Shown: positions 29,923 to 38,078, counted from the first letter of the stretch. The stretch is DNA of 64,000 nt from Lysobacterales bacterium (GCA_014946745.1 JADCRD010000001.1:1734427-1798426), one strand, 5' to 3'. Translations and numbers: made by a program. Notes: generated by a model not told the origin, from the sequence alone.

Positions 29923-32900
29923 ATGCGCTTCCTTCGAGCGAGCTTCTGCGCTTTCGGCCTGCTGGCGCTGTGCACCAGCGCTGCGCTGCACGCCCAGACA
30001 GTCAAGATCACACCGGCTTCGGCCTACGGCAGCACCAACCTGCAGCCGGCGGCCAACGCCATCGACAGCAACCCGCGGACCCGCTGGGAATCCGCCTACG
30101 GCGTCACCCCGAGCAGCCTCACGCTGGACCTCGGACGTCAGCAGGCGCTTTCGCAGATCGTCATCGACTGGGAGGCCGCAAACGCCTCCGACTACACCGT
30201 GCTGGGCTCGAACGACAACAGCGTCTGGACCCAGATGGCCGTACGCAATGGCGGCACCTTCGGCACCCGCACCGATACCCTGCCGCTCAGCGGCAGCTAC
30301 CGCTACGTGCGCATCAACGCGCTGCAGCGCAGCGCCGGCAACAGCTGGGGCTACTCGATCTGGGAAGCCAGCGTCTTCGGCCCGGCGCCGGTCTCGGCCC
30401 CCAACTGCAGCAACGGCTGCGCGACGGCACTGAACGCAAGCACCCTGCGCGCCACCGTCAGCCAGGGCACCACAGTCGACATCCACTACCGCGTCAACAA
30501 CGGTGCGCAGCAGAACGTGCGCATGAACAACAGCGGCGGGCAGTGGAGTTTCGACATCACCGGCTTGTCGGCGACCACGCCGGTCGCGATCAGCCACACC
30601 ATCATCACCAACGGCGTCGGCCGCACCACGCCTTGGCAGACCTACACGCTTGCGGCGCTGGGTGGCAGTTCGTCGAGCAGCAGTTCGTCCAGCAGCTCCT
30701 CCAGCAGCTCCTCAACCAGTTCTTCAAGCAGCAGCTCGTCGAGCAGCAGTTCCAGCAGCAGCTCCGCGCCCGGCTTCACTCTGTTCCGCGAGGCCGAGTC
30801 CTACGCCAGCATGTCCGGGGTCGAGCTTGAGAACACCACGGATACGGGCGGCGGACGCAATGTCGCCTGGATCGATGCGGGCGACTGGATGGCTTATTCC
30901 GGCATCACGATTCCGACCACAGGGCGCTATCTGGTCGAGTACCGCGTCGCCAGCCCCACCGGCGGACGCCTCTCGCTCGACCTGAACGCAGGCAGCATCG
31001 CGCTGGGTCAGCTGACCATCCCGGCCACCGGCGCCTGGCAGACCTGGACCACGGTATCGCACACGGTCGACATCAACGCCGGCAGCTACAGCCTGGGCGT
31101 GTTCGCCGCGCAAGGCGGCTGGAATTTCAACTGGTTCCGCATCTCACGCGTCGGCCCGATCAGCTCCAGCAGCTCATCGTCGAGTTCGTCCAGCAGCTCA
31201 AGCAGTTCGAGCAGCTCAGCCGGCGCGGCGGTCGTGCCGCTGTACAACGCATCGACCGTGCTGGAGCCCGCGGGCCGTGTCCAGATTGGCAACCGCCTGA
31301 TCACCCGCATTGCCGACCGCGCGCGCGATCGGCACGCGAAAGAAAACCAGTTCCAGGCCTACGACCACTACCTGAGCTTCTACTGGGAGCACCGCACGGC
31401 GGGGATCGAGATCATCGAGGAGCAGTTCCCGGACGGCACGGCCTCGATCCGCATGAATGTGCGCACGCAGTGGCGCTTGAACGACACCGAGGCCGAGAAC
31501 CGCTGGTTCTACCGCGGCATCGGCACCGTCGCCGAGTTCTGCGACAACGGCACCATGGTGGTGGTTGATACCTTCAACTACTGGAAGCAGCGCACGCACA
31601 ACTGCCGCACCGGCCAGCGCATCCGCCGAGGCGACAAGTTGGAGTTCGAGGTGAGCCAGTTCCTCGACCCGAGCGTGCCTCGCGGCCGTGCGCCCTACTA
31701 CGGCACCACCTTCCTCTACATCGTCGGCGAAGGCATCGTGCCCTGGGACATTCTGCCCGGCACCTTCAACACGCCGATGTTCGGCGGCGGCACCAAGGAC
31801 TCGGTGAAGATCCCCGAGGAAGCCTGGCTGGGTGGCCGCACCACCCTGCCCTACATGCACTCGGGCGAGCCGGACAATCACTTCCTTCAGATGGCTACGA
31901 ACCTGAACTACGACAACGGCCAGCCCTTTGTGCTGGGCCGTCGCGTGCACCACAGTTCGTTCGTCAGCGGCCTGCACGACGAACACCCCGAGAACGGCGT
32001 GTTCAGTGACACCGTCGGCCGCGCTGGCCCGCGCTACGTCAACGAGCGCTGCACCGACTGCCACGTGCGCAACGGTCGTGCCGCGCCAGAAGCGCCGGGC
32101 GTGCCGCTGAGCAAGTGGGTGTTCAAGGTGGGCGACAGCCAGGGCAACCCGCATCCGAACCTTGGCCGCGTGCTGCAGCCGCGCGGCGCTGGTGGCGTCG
32201 CTGGCGAAGGCAGCGTCGCGATCGGCAGCTGGACCGAAGCGAACGGCCTGCGCTCGCCCAACTACCAGTTCAGCAACGGCGCGCCGGCGCGCTTCTCGGC
32301 GCGCATCGCCCCGCAGCTGGTCGGTATGGGTCTGCTCGAAGCGATTCCCGAATCCACCATCCTGGCGATGGAAGACCCGAACGATGCGAACGGTGATGGC
32401 ATCTCCGGCCGCGCGAACCGCGTGCGCGATCCGGTGACCGGCGAGCTGCGTCTCGGCCGCTTGGGCTGGAAGGCCGGCACCAGCAGCGTGCGTCACCAGG
32501 TCGCCAGCGCCCTGAACAACGACATGGGCGTGACCACCTCGGTGCTGCCGAACCCGGACTGCGGCACGTCGCAGACCGGCTGCGGCCCGAGCGGCGTCGA
32601 ACTGTCCGACACCCACCTCAACAACCTGGTGAAGTACATCGCCCTGCTGGGCGTGCGCCCGCAGCGCGACATCAACAACCCGGCCGTGCAGCGCGGTGAA
32701 GCGACCTTCGGCCGGATCGGCTGCGCCGACTGCCATCGACCGACGCTGCAGACCAGCCCCCACCATCCGCTGTCCGAACTTCGCGACCAGACGATTCACC
32801 CGTACAGCGATCTGCTGCTGCACGACATGGGACCTGGTCTCGCGGACACCCTGGGCGAAGGCGAAGCCTCGGGTTCGGAATGGCGGACCACGCCGCTGTG

Positions 32901-33123
32901 GGGCCTGGGCCTGTCGGCCTGCGTCACCGGCGGCACTACCAATGGCCCGCAGGGCACCCAGGTCTGCACGCCGGTGCACAGCTACCTGCACGACGGCCGC
33001 GCCCGCACCATCGATGAAGCGATCCTGTGGCACGGCGGCGAAGGCGAAGCCTCAAAGAACGCTTATCGCGCACTCAACGCCACCGAAAAGCAGGACCTCC
33101 TGCGCTTCCTCGAAAGCCTCTGA
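29923..33123 (+). CDS. Secreted di-haem oxidoreductase (DUF1111/DHOR) fused to F5/8C, CBM56-like and CBM6 modules
   Basis: The 1066-residue protein has a signal peptide (~1-24), an F5/8C domain (~27-150), a CBM56-like domain (~160-245), a poly-Ser linker (~248-282), a CBM6 (~285-410) and a second Ser linker (~414-433). About 630 residues of the DUF1111 di-haem oxidoreductase/putative peroxidase family follow. Two c-type haem sites are visible: CTDCH (C710, C713, H714) and CADCH (C934, C937, H938). The family is related in architecture to MauG and cytochrome c peroxidases. Fusion to glucan-binding modules implies a redox reaction at the polysaccharide surface or electron supply to another oxidoreductase; this is inference. 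ATG 29923 (MRFLRASFCAFGLLAL) gives a proper signal peptide; the frame is open further upstream to 29857. Confidence 0.9.
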   Translation: MRFLRASFCAFGLLALCTSAALHAQTVKITPASAYGSTNLQPAANAIDSNPRTRWESAYGVTPSSLTLDLGRQQALSQIVIDWEAANASDYTVLGSNDNSVWTQMAVRNGGTFGTRTDTLPLSGSYRYVRINALQRSAGNSWGYSIWEASVFGPAPVSAPNCSNGCATALNASTLRATVSQGTTVDIHYRVNNGAQQNVRMNNSGGQWSFDITGLSATTPVAISHTIITNGVGRTTPWQTYTLAALGGSSSSSSSSSSSSSSSSTSSSSSSSSSSSSSSSSAPGFTLFREAESYASMSGVELENTTDTGGGRNVAWIDAGDWMAYSGITIPTTGRYLVEYRVASPTGGRLSLDLNAGSIALGQLTIPATGAWQTWTTVSHTVDINAGSYSLGVFAAQGGWNFNWFRISRVGPISSSSSSSSSSSSSSSSSSSAGAAVVPLYNASTVLEPAGRVQIGNRLITRIADRARDRHAKENQFQAYDHYLSFYWEHRTAGIEIIEEQFPDGTASIRMNVRTQWRLNDTEAENRWFYRGIGTVAEFCDNGTMVVVDTFNYWKQRTHNCRTGQRIRRGDKLEFEVSQFLDPSVPRGRAPYYGTTFLYIVGEGIVPWDILPGTFNTPMFGGGTKDSVKIPEEAWLGGRTTLPYMHSGEPDNHFLQMATNLNYDNGQPFVLGRRVHHSSFVSGLHDEHPENGVFSDTVGRAGPRYVNERCTDCHVRNGRAAPEAPGVPLSKWVFKVGDSQGNPHPNLGRVLQPRGAGGVAGEGSVAIGSWTEANGLRSPNYQFSNGAPARFSARIAPQLVGMGLLEAIPESTILAMEDPNDANGDGISGRANRVRDPVTGELRLGRLGWKAGTSSVRHQVASALNNDMGVTTSVLPNPDCGTSQTGCGPSGVELSDTHLNNLVKYIALLGVRPQRDINNPAVQRGEATFGRIGCADCHRPTLQTSPHHPLSELRDQTIHPYSDLLLHDMGPGLADTLGEGEASGSEWRTTPLWGLGLSACVTGGTTNGPQGTQVCTPVHSYLHDGRARTIDEAILWHGGEGEASKNAYRALNATEKQDLLRFLESL
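30004..30660 (+). repeat. Direct duplication, copy 2
   Basis: Second copy of the block at 27820-28476, encoding the same two modules at the head of the di-haem oxidoreductase. Beyond it, the Ser linker and CBM6 are still clearly homologous, but with length changes and lower identity. Confidence 0.9.
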
Positions 33124-33128
33124 ACTAA

Positions 33129-33163
33129 GCGGCGAGGAAGGCCTTGCCGGCCTTCCTCGCCGC
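33129..33163. terminator. 15-bp perfect hairpin after the di-haem oxidoreductase gene
   Basis: GCGGCGAGGAAGGCC pairs exactly with GGCCTTCCTCGCCGC around a 5-base loop, 5 bp after the stop codon. There is no T-run after it on either strand, so it may stabilise a 3' end or attenuate rather than terminate transcription. Confidence 0.55.
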
Positions 33164-33223
33164 ATCGGCCCATCCCCAGGCTGCGCTGCTCTTTTCTGAA
33201 CCTGACTGACCCACGGTGACCCC

Positions 33224-35041
33224 ATGAAAACCCCCGCATTGAAGCGTCTGCTGATCGTGTTCGTGGGCGGGCTGTTTGCCGCCGCCACCGCCCAGGCCGA
33301 CGTGCCTGCCATCTCCACCCAGGGCAACAAAGTCCTGTTCGGCGGGCAGCCGGGCAGCATCGCCGGGCCCAGCCTGTTCTGGAGCAACAACAACTGGGGT
33401 GGAGAGCGCTACTACACCGCCGGCGCAGTCGCCACGGTCAAGCGCGACTGGAACGCGAAGCTGATTCGCGCCGCGATGGGCGTCGAGGATGGCGGCGGCT
33501 ACCTGCAGAACCCGACCGAGAACGTCGCCCGTGTCCGTCGCGTCGTGGAGGAAGCCATCGCCAATGACATGTACGTGATCATTGACTGGCACAGCCACAA
33601 CGCCGAGCAGCACACCCAGGCCGCCGTGCAGTTCTTCCGCCAGATGGCGCAAGAGTACGGCCGCTACAACCACGTGATCTACGAGATCTACAACGAGCCG
33701 CTGCAGGTCAACTGGAGCACCACGATCAAGCCCTACGCCGAGACCGTGATCAATGCCATCCGCGCGGTCGACCCGGACAACCTGATCATCGTCGGCACGC
33801 CGCGCTGGTCGCAGGACGTCGACGCCGCCGCGAACGACCCGATCCGCAACCAGCGCAACATCGCCTACACCCTGCACTTCTACGCCGGCACGCATAGGGG
33901 TGAGCTGCGCAGCAAGGCGCAGTACGCGCTGGACCGCGGCATCCCGCTGTTCGTCACCGAGTGGGGCACGGTCAACGCCAACGGCGACGGCGGAGTCGAT
34001 GCCGGCGAAACCCAGGCATGGATGAACTTCCTGCGCACCAACCAGATCAGCCACGCCAACTGGGCGCTCAACGACAAGAACGAAGGCGCCTCGGCGCTGC
34101 GCCCCGGCGCCAACCCGAACGGCGGCTGGACGGCGGCCGACTACACCACCTCGGGCAACCTGGTGCGCGGCATCGTCCGTGACTGGCCGGCGATCGGCGG
34201 CACCCCGGGCCCCAACCCGACGCCCTGCACCACCCGCGCCGTGCCGGGCACGATCCAGGCCGAAGACTTCTGCAACATGAGCGGCATCCAGACCGAGCCC
34301 ACCACCGACGCAGGTGGCGGCCGCAACGTCGGTTGGACCGATGCCGGCGACTGGATGACCTATCGCGTCAACGTGCCGGCAGCAGGCCGCTACCGCGTCA
34401 CCTATCGCGTGGCCTCGCAGGCCAGCACCGGCCGCCTGCGGCTGGAGCGCGCCGGCGGCTCGCCGGTCTTCGGCGACGTCACCGTGCCGAACACGGGCGG
34501 CTGGCAGCGCTGGGTGGATGTCTCGCACGAAGTCTCCCTGAGCGCAGGCGAGCAGGACCTCGCGATCTCCGCGCAGGGCGGCGGCTGGAACCTCAACTGG
34601 TTCCGCATCGAAAGCACCACGCCGACCCCGCCGCCGCCGACCAACACCGTGATCGCCACGATCCAGGCCGAGGACTTCAGCTACATGAGCGGCGTGCAGA
34701 CCGGCGGCACCGGCGATGAAGGTGGCGGTCGCGTGGTCGGCTACATCGACGCTGGCGACTGGATGTCGTACTACAACACCCCGGTCACCATTCCGGTGAG
34801 CGGCACCTACGAAATCAGCTACCGCGTCTCCAGCGGCGCCAACGGCGGCAGCTTCAAGCTGGAGGAAGCCGGTGGCTCGCCGGTCTACGGCAGCATCAGC
34901 TTCCCCGCCACCGGCAGCTGGGAAACCTTTACCACCATCAGCCACCGCGTCCAGCTGCCGGCGGGCACCCGCCGCTTGGCCATCGCAGCCACCTCGGGCG
35001 GCTGGAACATCAACTGGTTCCGCATCACCCGCGTCAACTGA
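33224..35041 (+). CDS. Secreted GH5 endo-beta-glucanase with two CBM6 modules
   Basis: The 605-residue protein has a signal peptide (1-~25), a GH5 (probably GH5_2) catalytic domain (~27-325), and two C-terminal CBM6 modules (~340-465 and ~475-605), joined by short Pro/Thr linkers instead of poly-Ser. The acid/base is E158 in YEIYNEPL and the nucleophile E246 in FVTEWGT; LIRAAMGVED and DWHSHNAEQH are also family positions. GH5_2 enzymes are usually endo-1,4-beta-glucanases. Next to the GH16 enzyme it suggests attack on mixed-linkage or fungal/algal beta-glucans. It follows the di-haem oxidoreductase by 100 bp. Confidence 0.93.
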   Translation: MKTPALKRLLIVFVGGLFAAATAQADVPAISTQGNKVLFGGQPGSIAGPSLFWSNNNWGGERYYTAGAVATVKRDWNAKLIRAAMGVEDGGGYLQNPTENVARVRRVVEEAIANDMYVIIDWHSHNAEQHTQAAVQFFRQMAQEYGRYNHVIYEIYNEPLQVNWSTTIKPYAETVINAIRAVDPDNLIIVGTPRWSQDVDAAANDPIRNQRNIAYTLHFYAGTHRGELRSKAQYALDRGIPLFVTEWGTVNANGDGGVDAGETQAWMNFLRTNQISHANWALNDKNEGASALRPGANPNGGWTAADYTTSGNLVRGIVRDWPAIGGTPGPNPTPCTTRAVPGTIQAEDFCNMSGIQTEPTTDAGGGRNVGWTDAGDWMTYRVNVPAAGRYRVTYRVASQASTGRLRLERAGGSPVFGDVTVPNTGGWQRWVDVSHEVSLSAGEQDLAISAQGGGWNLNWFRIESTTPTPPPPTNTVIATIQAEDFSYMSGVQTGGTGDEGGGRVVGYIDAGDWMSYYNTPVTIPVSGTYEISYRVSSGANGGSFKLEEAGGSPVYGSISFPATGSWETFTTISHRVQLPAGTRRLAIAATSGGWNINWFRITRVN

Positions 35042-35123
35042 AGCCGGAAGCTCGGCCCGTGCGCCCCTGCGTCGCCAGACGTTGCAGCTCGGGCGATAAA
35101 GCGCGCGGCAGGGGTTGGCTGAA

Positions 35124-35155
35124 CGAAGGCCACAAGGTTTTCCTTGTGGCCTTCG
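35124..35155. terminator. 14-bp perfect hairpin between the GH5 gene and ssrA
   Basis: CGAAGGCCACAAGG pairs exactly with CCTTGTGGCCTTCG around a TTTT loop. It lies 83 bp after the GH5 stop codon and its right arm overlaps the likely -35 of ssrA. No T-run follows. Confidence 0.55.
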
Positions 35156-35173
35156 CCTGCGGCTCCATATACT
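35144..35173 (+). promoter_or_regulatory. Probable sigma-70 promoter of ssrA
   Basis: TTGTGG (35144-35149) and TATACT (35168-35173) are separated by 18 bases. Transcription would start near 35180, about 48 bases before the mature 5' end of the tmRNA, leaving a short leader for processing. Confidence 0.6.
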
Positions 35174-35227
35174 CCCCCGACGCGCGGCACCGGCTGATCG
35201 AAAGCCCGCCGCGCAGCGACAAACCCC

Positions 35228-35583
35228 GGGGGCGACCAGGCTTCGACGGGGGTGTGAAACCGGAGGTGCGTGTCGAGGGGGCAGCTTTCCTCGTTAATCC
35301 AGCGGCAAACAAGCTAGTTGCGAACGACGACAACTACGCACTCGCCGCCTAAATAGGCGAGTCCGACTCCCATCGGTGCCTGTAACGGTGGATCAGTCGG
35401 TCATATTTACGGGATCGTCCGAAGGCTGCTGTCTGACAGCCAAGGCCTAAAACTTCCAGACTGGTTCCAGGGTGTTCTTCGTGCGCTGTGTTGCCCTGAA
35501 ACGAGACCTGACAACGCACTACACACGTAGATCCAAAGATGTAATGCCTTCGGACGGGGGTTCGATTCCCCCCGCCTCCACCA
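35228..35583 (+). ncRNA. ssrA: Transfer-messenger RNA (tmRNA)
   Basis: The 356-nt RNA rescues stalled ribosomes and tags their nascent peptides for proteolysis. Its 5' end GGGGGCG pairs with CGCCTCC at the 3' end (one G-U pair) to form the acceptor stem, followed by A-CCA, which is encoded. The tRNA-like D-loop region (GACCAGGCTTCGACGGG) and the T-arm GGGGGTTCGATTCCCCC are clear. The internal reading frame resumes at 35320 after the conserved CTAGTT context. SmpB is not encoded nearby. Confidence 0.97.
35320..35352 (+). other. tmRNA proteolysis-tag reading frame
   Basis: From the resume codon GCG the frame reads ANDDNYALAA and then TAA. It differs from the E. coli tag ANDENYALAA by one residue and keeps the ALAA end recognised by ClpXP. 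Confidence 0.93.
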
Positions 35584-35591
35584 ACACCTTA

Positions 35592-35618
35592 AAGGGCCCG
35601 GATAAGCTCCGGGCCCTT
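35592..35618. terminator. Terminator downstream of ssrA
   Basis: A perfect 10-bp stem (AAGGGCCCGG / CCGGGCCCTT) with a 7-base loop begins 9 bp after the tmRNA CCA and is followed by CGTGCTTTT. It lies between ssrA and the convergent hutG gene and may serve both. Confidence 0.75.
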
Positions 35619-35659
35619 CGTGCTTTTGGGGAGCTTTGGTTGCGCAGCTCTGGGCACCG

Positions 35660-36487
35660 TCAGTCTCGGATCAGCGCCGCCATCAGCATCTTCCTCAACA
35701 CCCCCTGCAACCGCCCCGCCCTCACCGCGTCGTAGCGATAGCTGCGTTCGTCCATGTAGGTGAGCTGGGCGAGTTCGAGCTGGATGGCATCGACGCCTTC
35801 GGCGGGGCGGCCGTAGTGGCGGGTGATGTAGCCGCCCTTGAAGCGGCCGTTGGCGATCCAGCTGTAGTCGGTCTGCTGGCCGAGCAAGGTGGTGATGCGG
35901 TCGAGCCGCGCGCTGCTGCAGCTGGCGCCATCGGCGGTGCCGAGGTTCAGATCCGGCAGGCGGCCTTCGAACAGCAGTGGCACTTCGCTGCGGATGCTGT
36001 GGCCCTCCCAAAGCAGGGCATGGCCATGGGCGGACTTCAATCGCGCGAGTTCGCCAGCCAGGGCCGCGTGGTAAGGCTGCCAGTAGCTCAAGCGACGGCG
36101 TTCGATTTCCTCTGCATTCGGCGCATGGCCTTCGCGATAAATGGGCTCACCGCTGAAGGCGATCGTCGGGCACAGGCCGGTTTCGGTGCGCCCCGGATAC
36201 ATCGCGCCGCCGTCGGGCGGACGGTTCAAGTCGATGACGTAGCGCGAGTAGCGAGGCACAAGAAGCGAGGCCCCCAGCTCGCGCGCGAAGTCGTACAGCG
36301 TGGCCACATGCCAATCCGTATCGGGCACGCGACGCGCGGCGTCCTGCATGTGCGGGGCGATGTCGTCGGGGATCGCCGTGCCGTCGTGCGGCAGGCTGAT
36401 CAGCAGCGGGGCGCTGCCTGGGTGCAGCTGGTAGACGTCGCTGGCGGAGTGGTTCACGCGGGGCGGCGGGGTGGCAAGGGTGGACAC
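35660..36487 (-). CDS. hutG: N-formylglutamate deformylase
   Basis: HutG hydrolyses N-formyl-L-glutamate to glutamate and formate, the last step of one histidine-degradation route. The 275-residue protein matches the FGase family: LLISLPHDGTAIPDDI near the start, DTDWHVATLYDFA, YVIDLNRPPDG, LLWEGHSIRSEVPLLFEG, LPDLNLGTADGASC, and GYITRHYGRP. No other hut gene is nearby, so the assignment rests on sequence alone. Convergent with ssrA. Confidence 0.9.
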   Translation of the reverse strand: MSTLATPPPRVNHSASDVYQLHPGSAPLLISLPHDGTAIPDDIAPHMQDAARRVPDTDWHVATLYDFARELGASLLVPRYSRYVIDLNRPPDGGAMYPGRTETGLCPTIAFSGEPIYREGHAPNAEEIERRRLSYWQPYHAALAGELARLKSAHGHALLWEGHSIRSEVPLLFEGRLPDLNLGTADGASCSSARLDRITTLLGQQTDYSWIANGRFKGGYITRHYGRPAEGVDAIQLELAQLTYMDERSYRYDAVRAGRLQGVLRKMLMAALIRD

Positions 36488-36766
36488 AGCCTAGCGGGTA
36501 GCGGGGCGGAATGAATACCTTCGCGGGCGAATGGAGTTGTGCTCCGCCTGCAATGCCGATGTCGGCGGGGCGCTTGATCTGCGGGCCGCTGTGTTGGCGC
36601 GCATGTACCCGTCGCTTCGCACGTGCTCTGGAGACCAGCCGTGGCAGGCCTCAGCCGCTGATGCGTGGACTGCCTTCGGGGGCGTTCGACAAAGCAAGGC
36701 TTCGCAGGACGAGACGGATCGGAGCGCGACGGCCGTACCGAAGCGTTCGATAGGGCTCAGGCCATG
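36488..36766. other. Gene-free stretch upstream of hutG
   Basis: No gene, RNA or clear promoter is recognised here. Together with the palindromes that follow, it fills the 331-bp gap between hutG and the DadA-like gene. Confidence 0.5.
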
Positions 36767-36818
36767 GTGGGCCAGGCCCACTTGATGTGGCCCACGTCAT
36801 GGTGGGCCAGGGCCCACC
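36767..36818. repeat. Three tandem GTGGGCC-type palindromes abutting the dadA-like stop codon
   Basis: GTGGGCC-A-GGCCCAC (36767-36781), GTGGCCCAC (36787-36795) and GGTGGGCC-AG-GGCCCACC (36801-36818) follow one another. CATGGTGGGCCAG occurs twice as a direct repeat. The last palindrome ends exactly at the base next to the TAA stop of the DadA-like gene. Confidence 0.75.
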
Positions 36819-38078
36819 TTACGCGCGCGTCGGACTGACGATCTCGGGATCGATGATCGGCTCGCGGCCGCAGATCAGATCGGCGACGAGATGGCCGCTG
36901 ACCGCAGACATGCTGACGCCCATCATGCCGTGGCCGGTCGCGATCACCAGGTTCTGCGCGCGCGGGGCGCGGCCGATGTAGGGCAGGTCGTCCCAGGTCA
37001 TGGGGCGCCAGCCGAACCATTCCTCCTGCTTGCTGCCGCCTACAGGCTCGTGCAGGAACTCGGCGGCGCCGCGCTCCAGGGCAGCGAGGCGAACGCGATT
37101 CAGGCTGTCGTCGTAGCCGCTGAACTCCATCGTGCTGCCCAGCCGGTAGCCGTCGGACCAGGTGGTGACGCAGACCGAGCGCTCCTTCAGCACCATCGGT
37201 CGCCGCGGCGCGAGGCCGGGGCGGGTGTAGGTGATCGAGTAGCCCTTGCCGGGCTGGATCGGCAGCTTCAGGCCGAGCTGATCGGCGAAAGCGGGGCTCC
37301 AGGCGCCCAGCGCGAACACGACATCACGGGGACGCCTCACGCCCTGGCTGGTGAGGACGCCTTCCACCCTGCCCTGCGCGGTGTCGATGCGCTCGACGCT
37401 CACGCCTTCCTCGATCTCGCCGCCCAAGGCACCAATGCGCTGAGCCAGCGCCTTGAGGTAGCGATCCGGCCGCAGGTGGCCGTCATCAGGAAAGTAGATG
37501 CCGCCCGCGACGCCGGGCTTGAGTGCGGGCTCGTCGCGCTCGACGCGTGCGCCTTCGTGGACCTCGGCGCGGATGCCGAACTCGGCAAGTGCGGGCAGGT
37601 CCGCGGCGATCTCGTCGAACAGCTGCTGCGTGCGGAAGACGTAAGTCAGACCGGTATCGCTGTGCTCGCAGTCGAGCCCGTGGCGCACCACCGCTTCGGC
37701 CAGCAGCTGGCGCGAAGCGTTCAAGAGCACCGCGCGCTTAGCCGTGGAGTCGCGCCAGTCTTGACGGTTGCAGCGCGCCGAGAAGCGGAGCAGCCAGCGC
37801 CACAGCGCGGGATCGAGGCGCGGCTTGATGTACAGCGGCGCATCCGGCTTGAGCATCCAGCGCAGGCCCTTGCGGATCACGCCGGGTGCAGCGAGCGGCG
37901 GTGCGTGGCTGGGCGTCAGCGTGCCGCAGTTGCCGTGCGAGGCGCCGGCGCCGATGTGGCGGCGCTCCAGCACGCGCACCCGGCGACCGGCTTCGAGCAG
38001 ATACAGAGCGCTGCACAGGCCGATCACGCCGCCGCCGAGAATCAGCACTTCGTCTTGAGGAATGCCGGGCTGCGACAC
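36819..38078 (-). CDS. FAD-dependent D-amino acid dehydrogenase (DadA-like)
   Basis: The 419-residue protein oxidises an amino acid, passing electrons to FAD and probably to the quinone pool. Near its start is the dinucleotide-binding motif VLILGGGVIGLCSALYLLEAG. GNCGTLTPSHAPPLAAPG, LGAWSPAFADQLG, and the C-terminal GWRPMTWDDLPYIGRAP with ATGHGMMGVSMSA follow the DadA/glycine oxidase (DAO) pattern. Hydroxyproline-oxidising relatives have the same fold, so substrate is uncertain. GTG 38078 is preferred to GTG 38108 because AAGGAG lies about 10 bases upstream of it. The stop is TAA, unlike most genes here. Confidence 0.82.
   Translation of the reverse strand: MSQPGIPQDEVLILGGGVIGLCSALYLLEAGRRVRVLERRHIGAGASHGNCGTLTPSHAPPLAAPGVIRKGLRWMLKPDAPLYIKPRLDPALWRWLLRFSARCNRQDWRDSTAKRAVLLNASRQLLAEAVVRHGLDCEHSDTGLTYVFRTQQLFDEIAADLPALAEFGIRAEVHEGARVERDEPALKPGVAGGIYFPDDGHLRPDRYLKALAQRIGALGGEIEEGVSVERIDTAQGRVEGVLTSQGVRRPRDVVFALGAWSPAFADQLGLKLPIQPGKGYSITYTRPGLAPRRPMVLKERSVCVTTWSDGYRLGSTMEFSGYDDSLNRVRLAALERGAAEFLHEPVGGSKQEEWFGWRPMTWDDLPYIGRAPRAQNLVIATGHGMMGVSMSAVSGHLVADLICGREPIIDPEIVSPTRA

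Noticed and set aside
28481-30768. Repeated AGC/TCG-rich tracts as a CRISPR or minisatellite array
   Set aside because: They are in-frame poly-serine linkers of two secreted proteins; no spacer structure.
35570-35583. ssrA 3' end as an integration (att) site for a genomic island carrying the glucanase genes
   Set aside because: Islands integrate at the 3' end of ssrA, but the glucanase genes lie on its 5' side, no integrase gene is present, and no second copy of the 3' end was seen.
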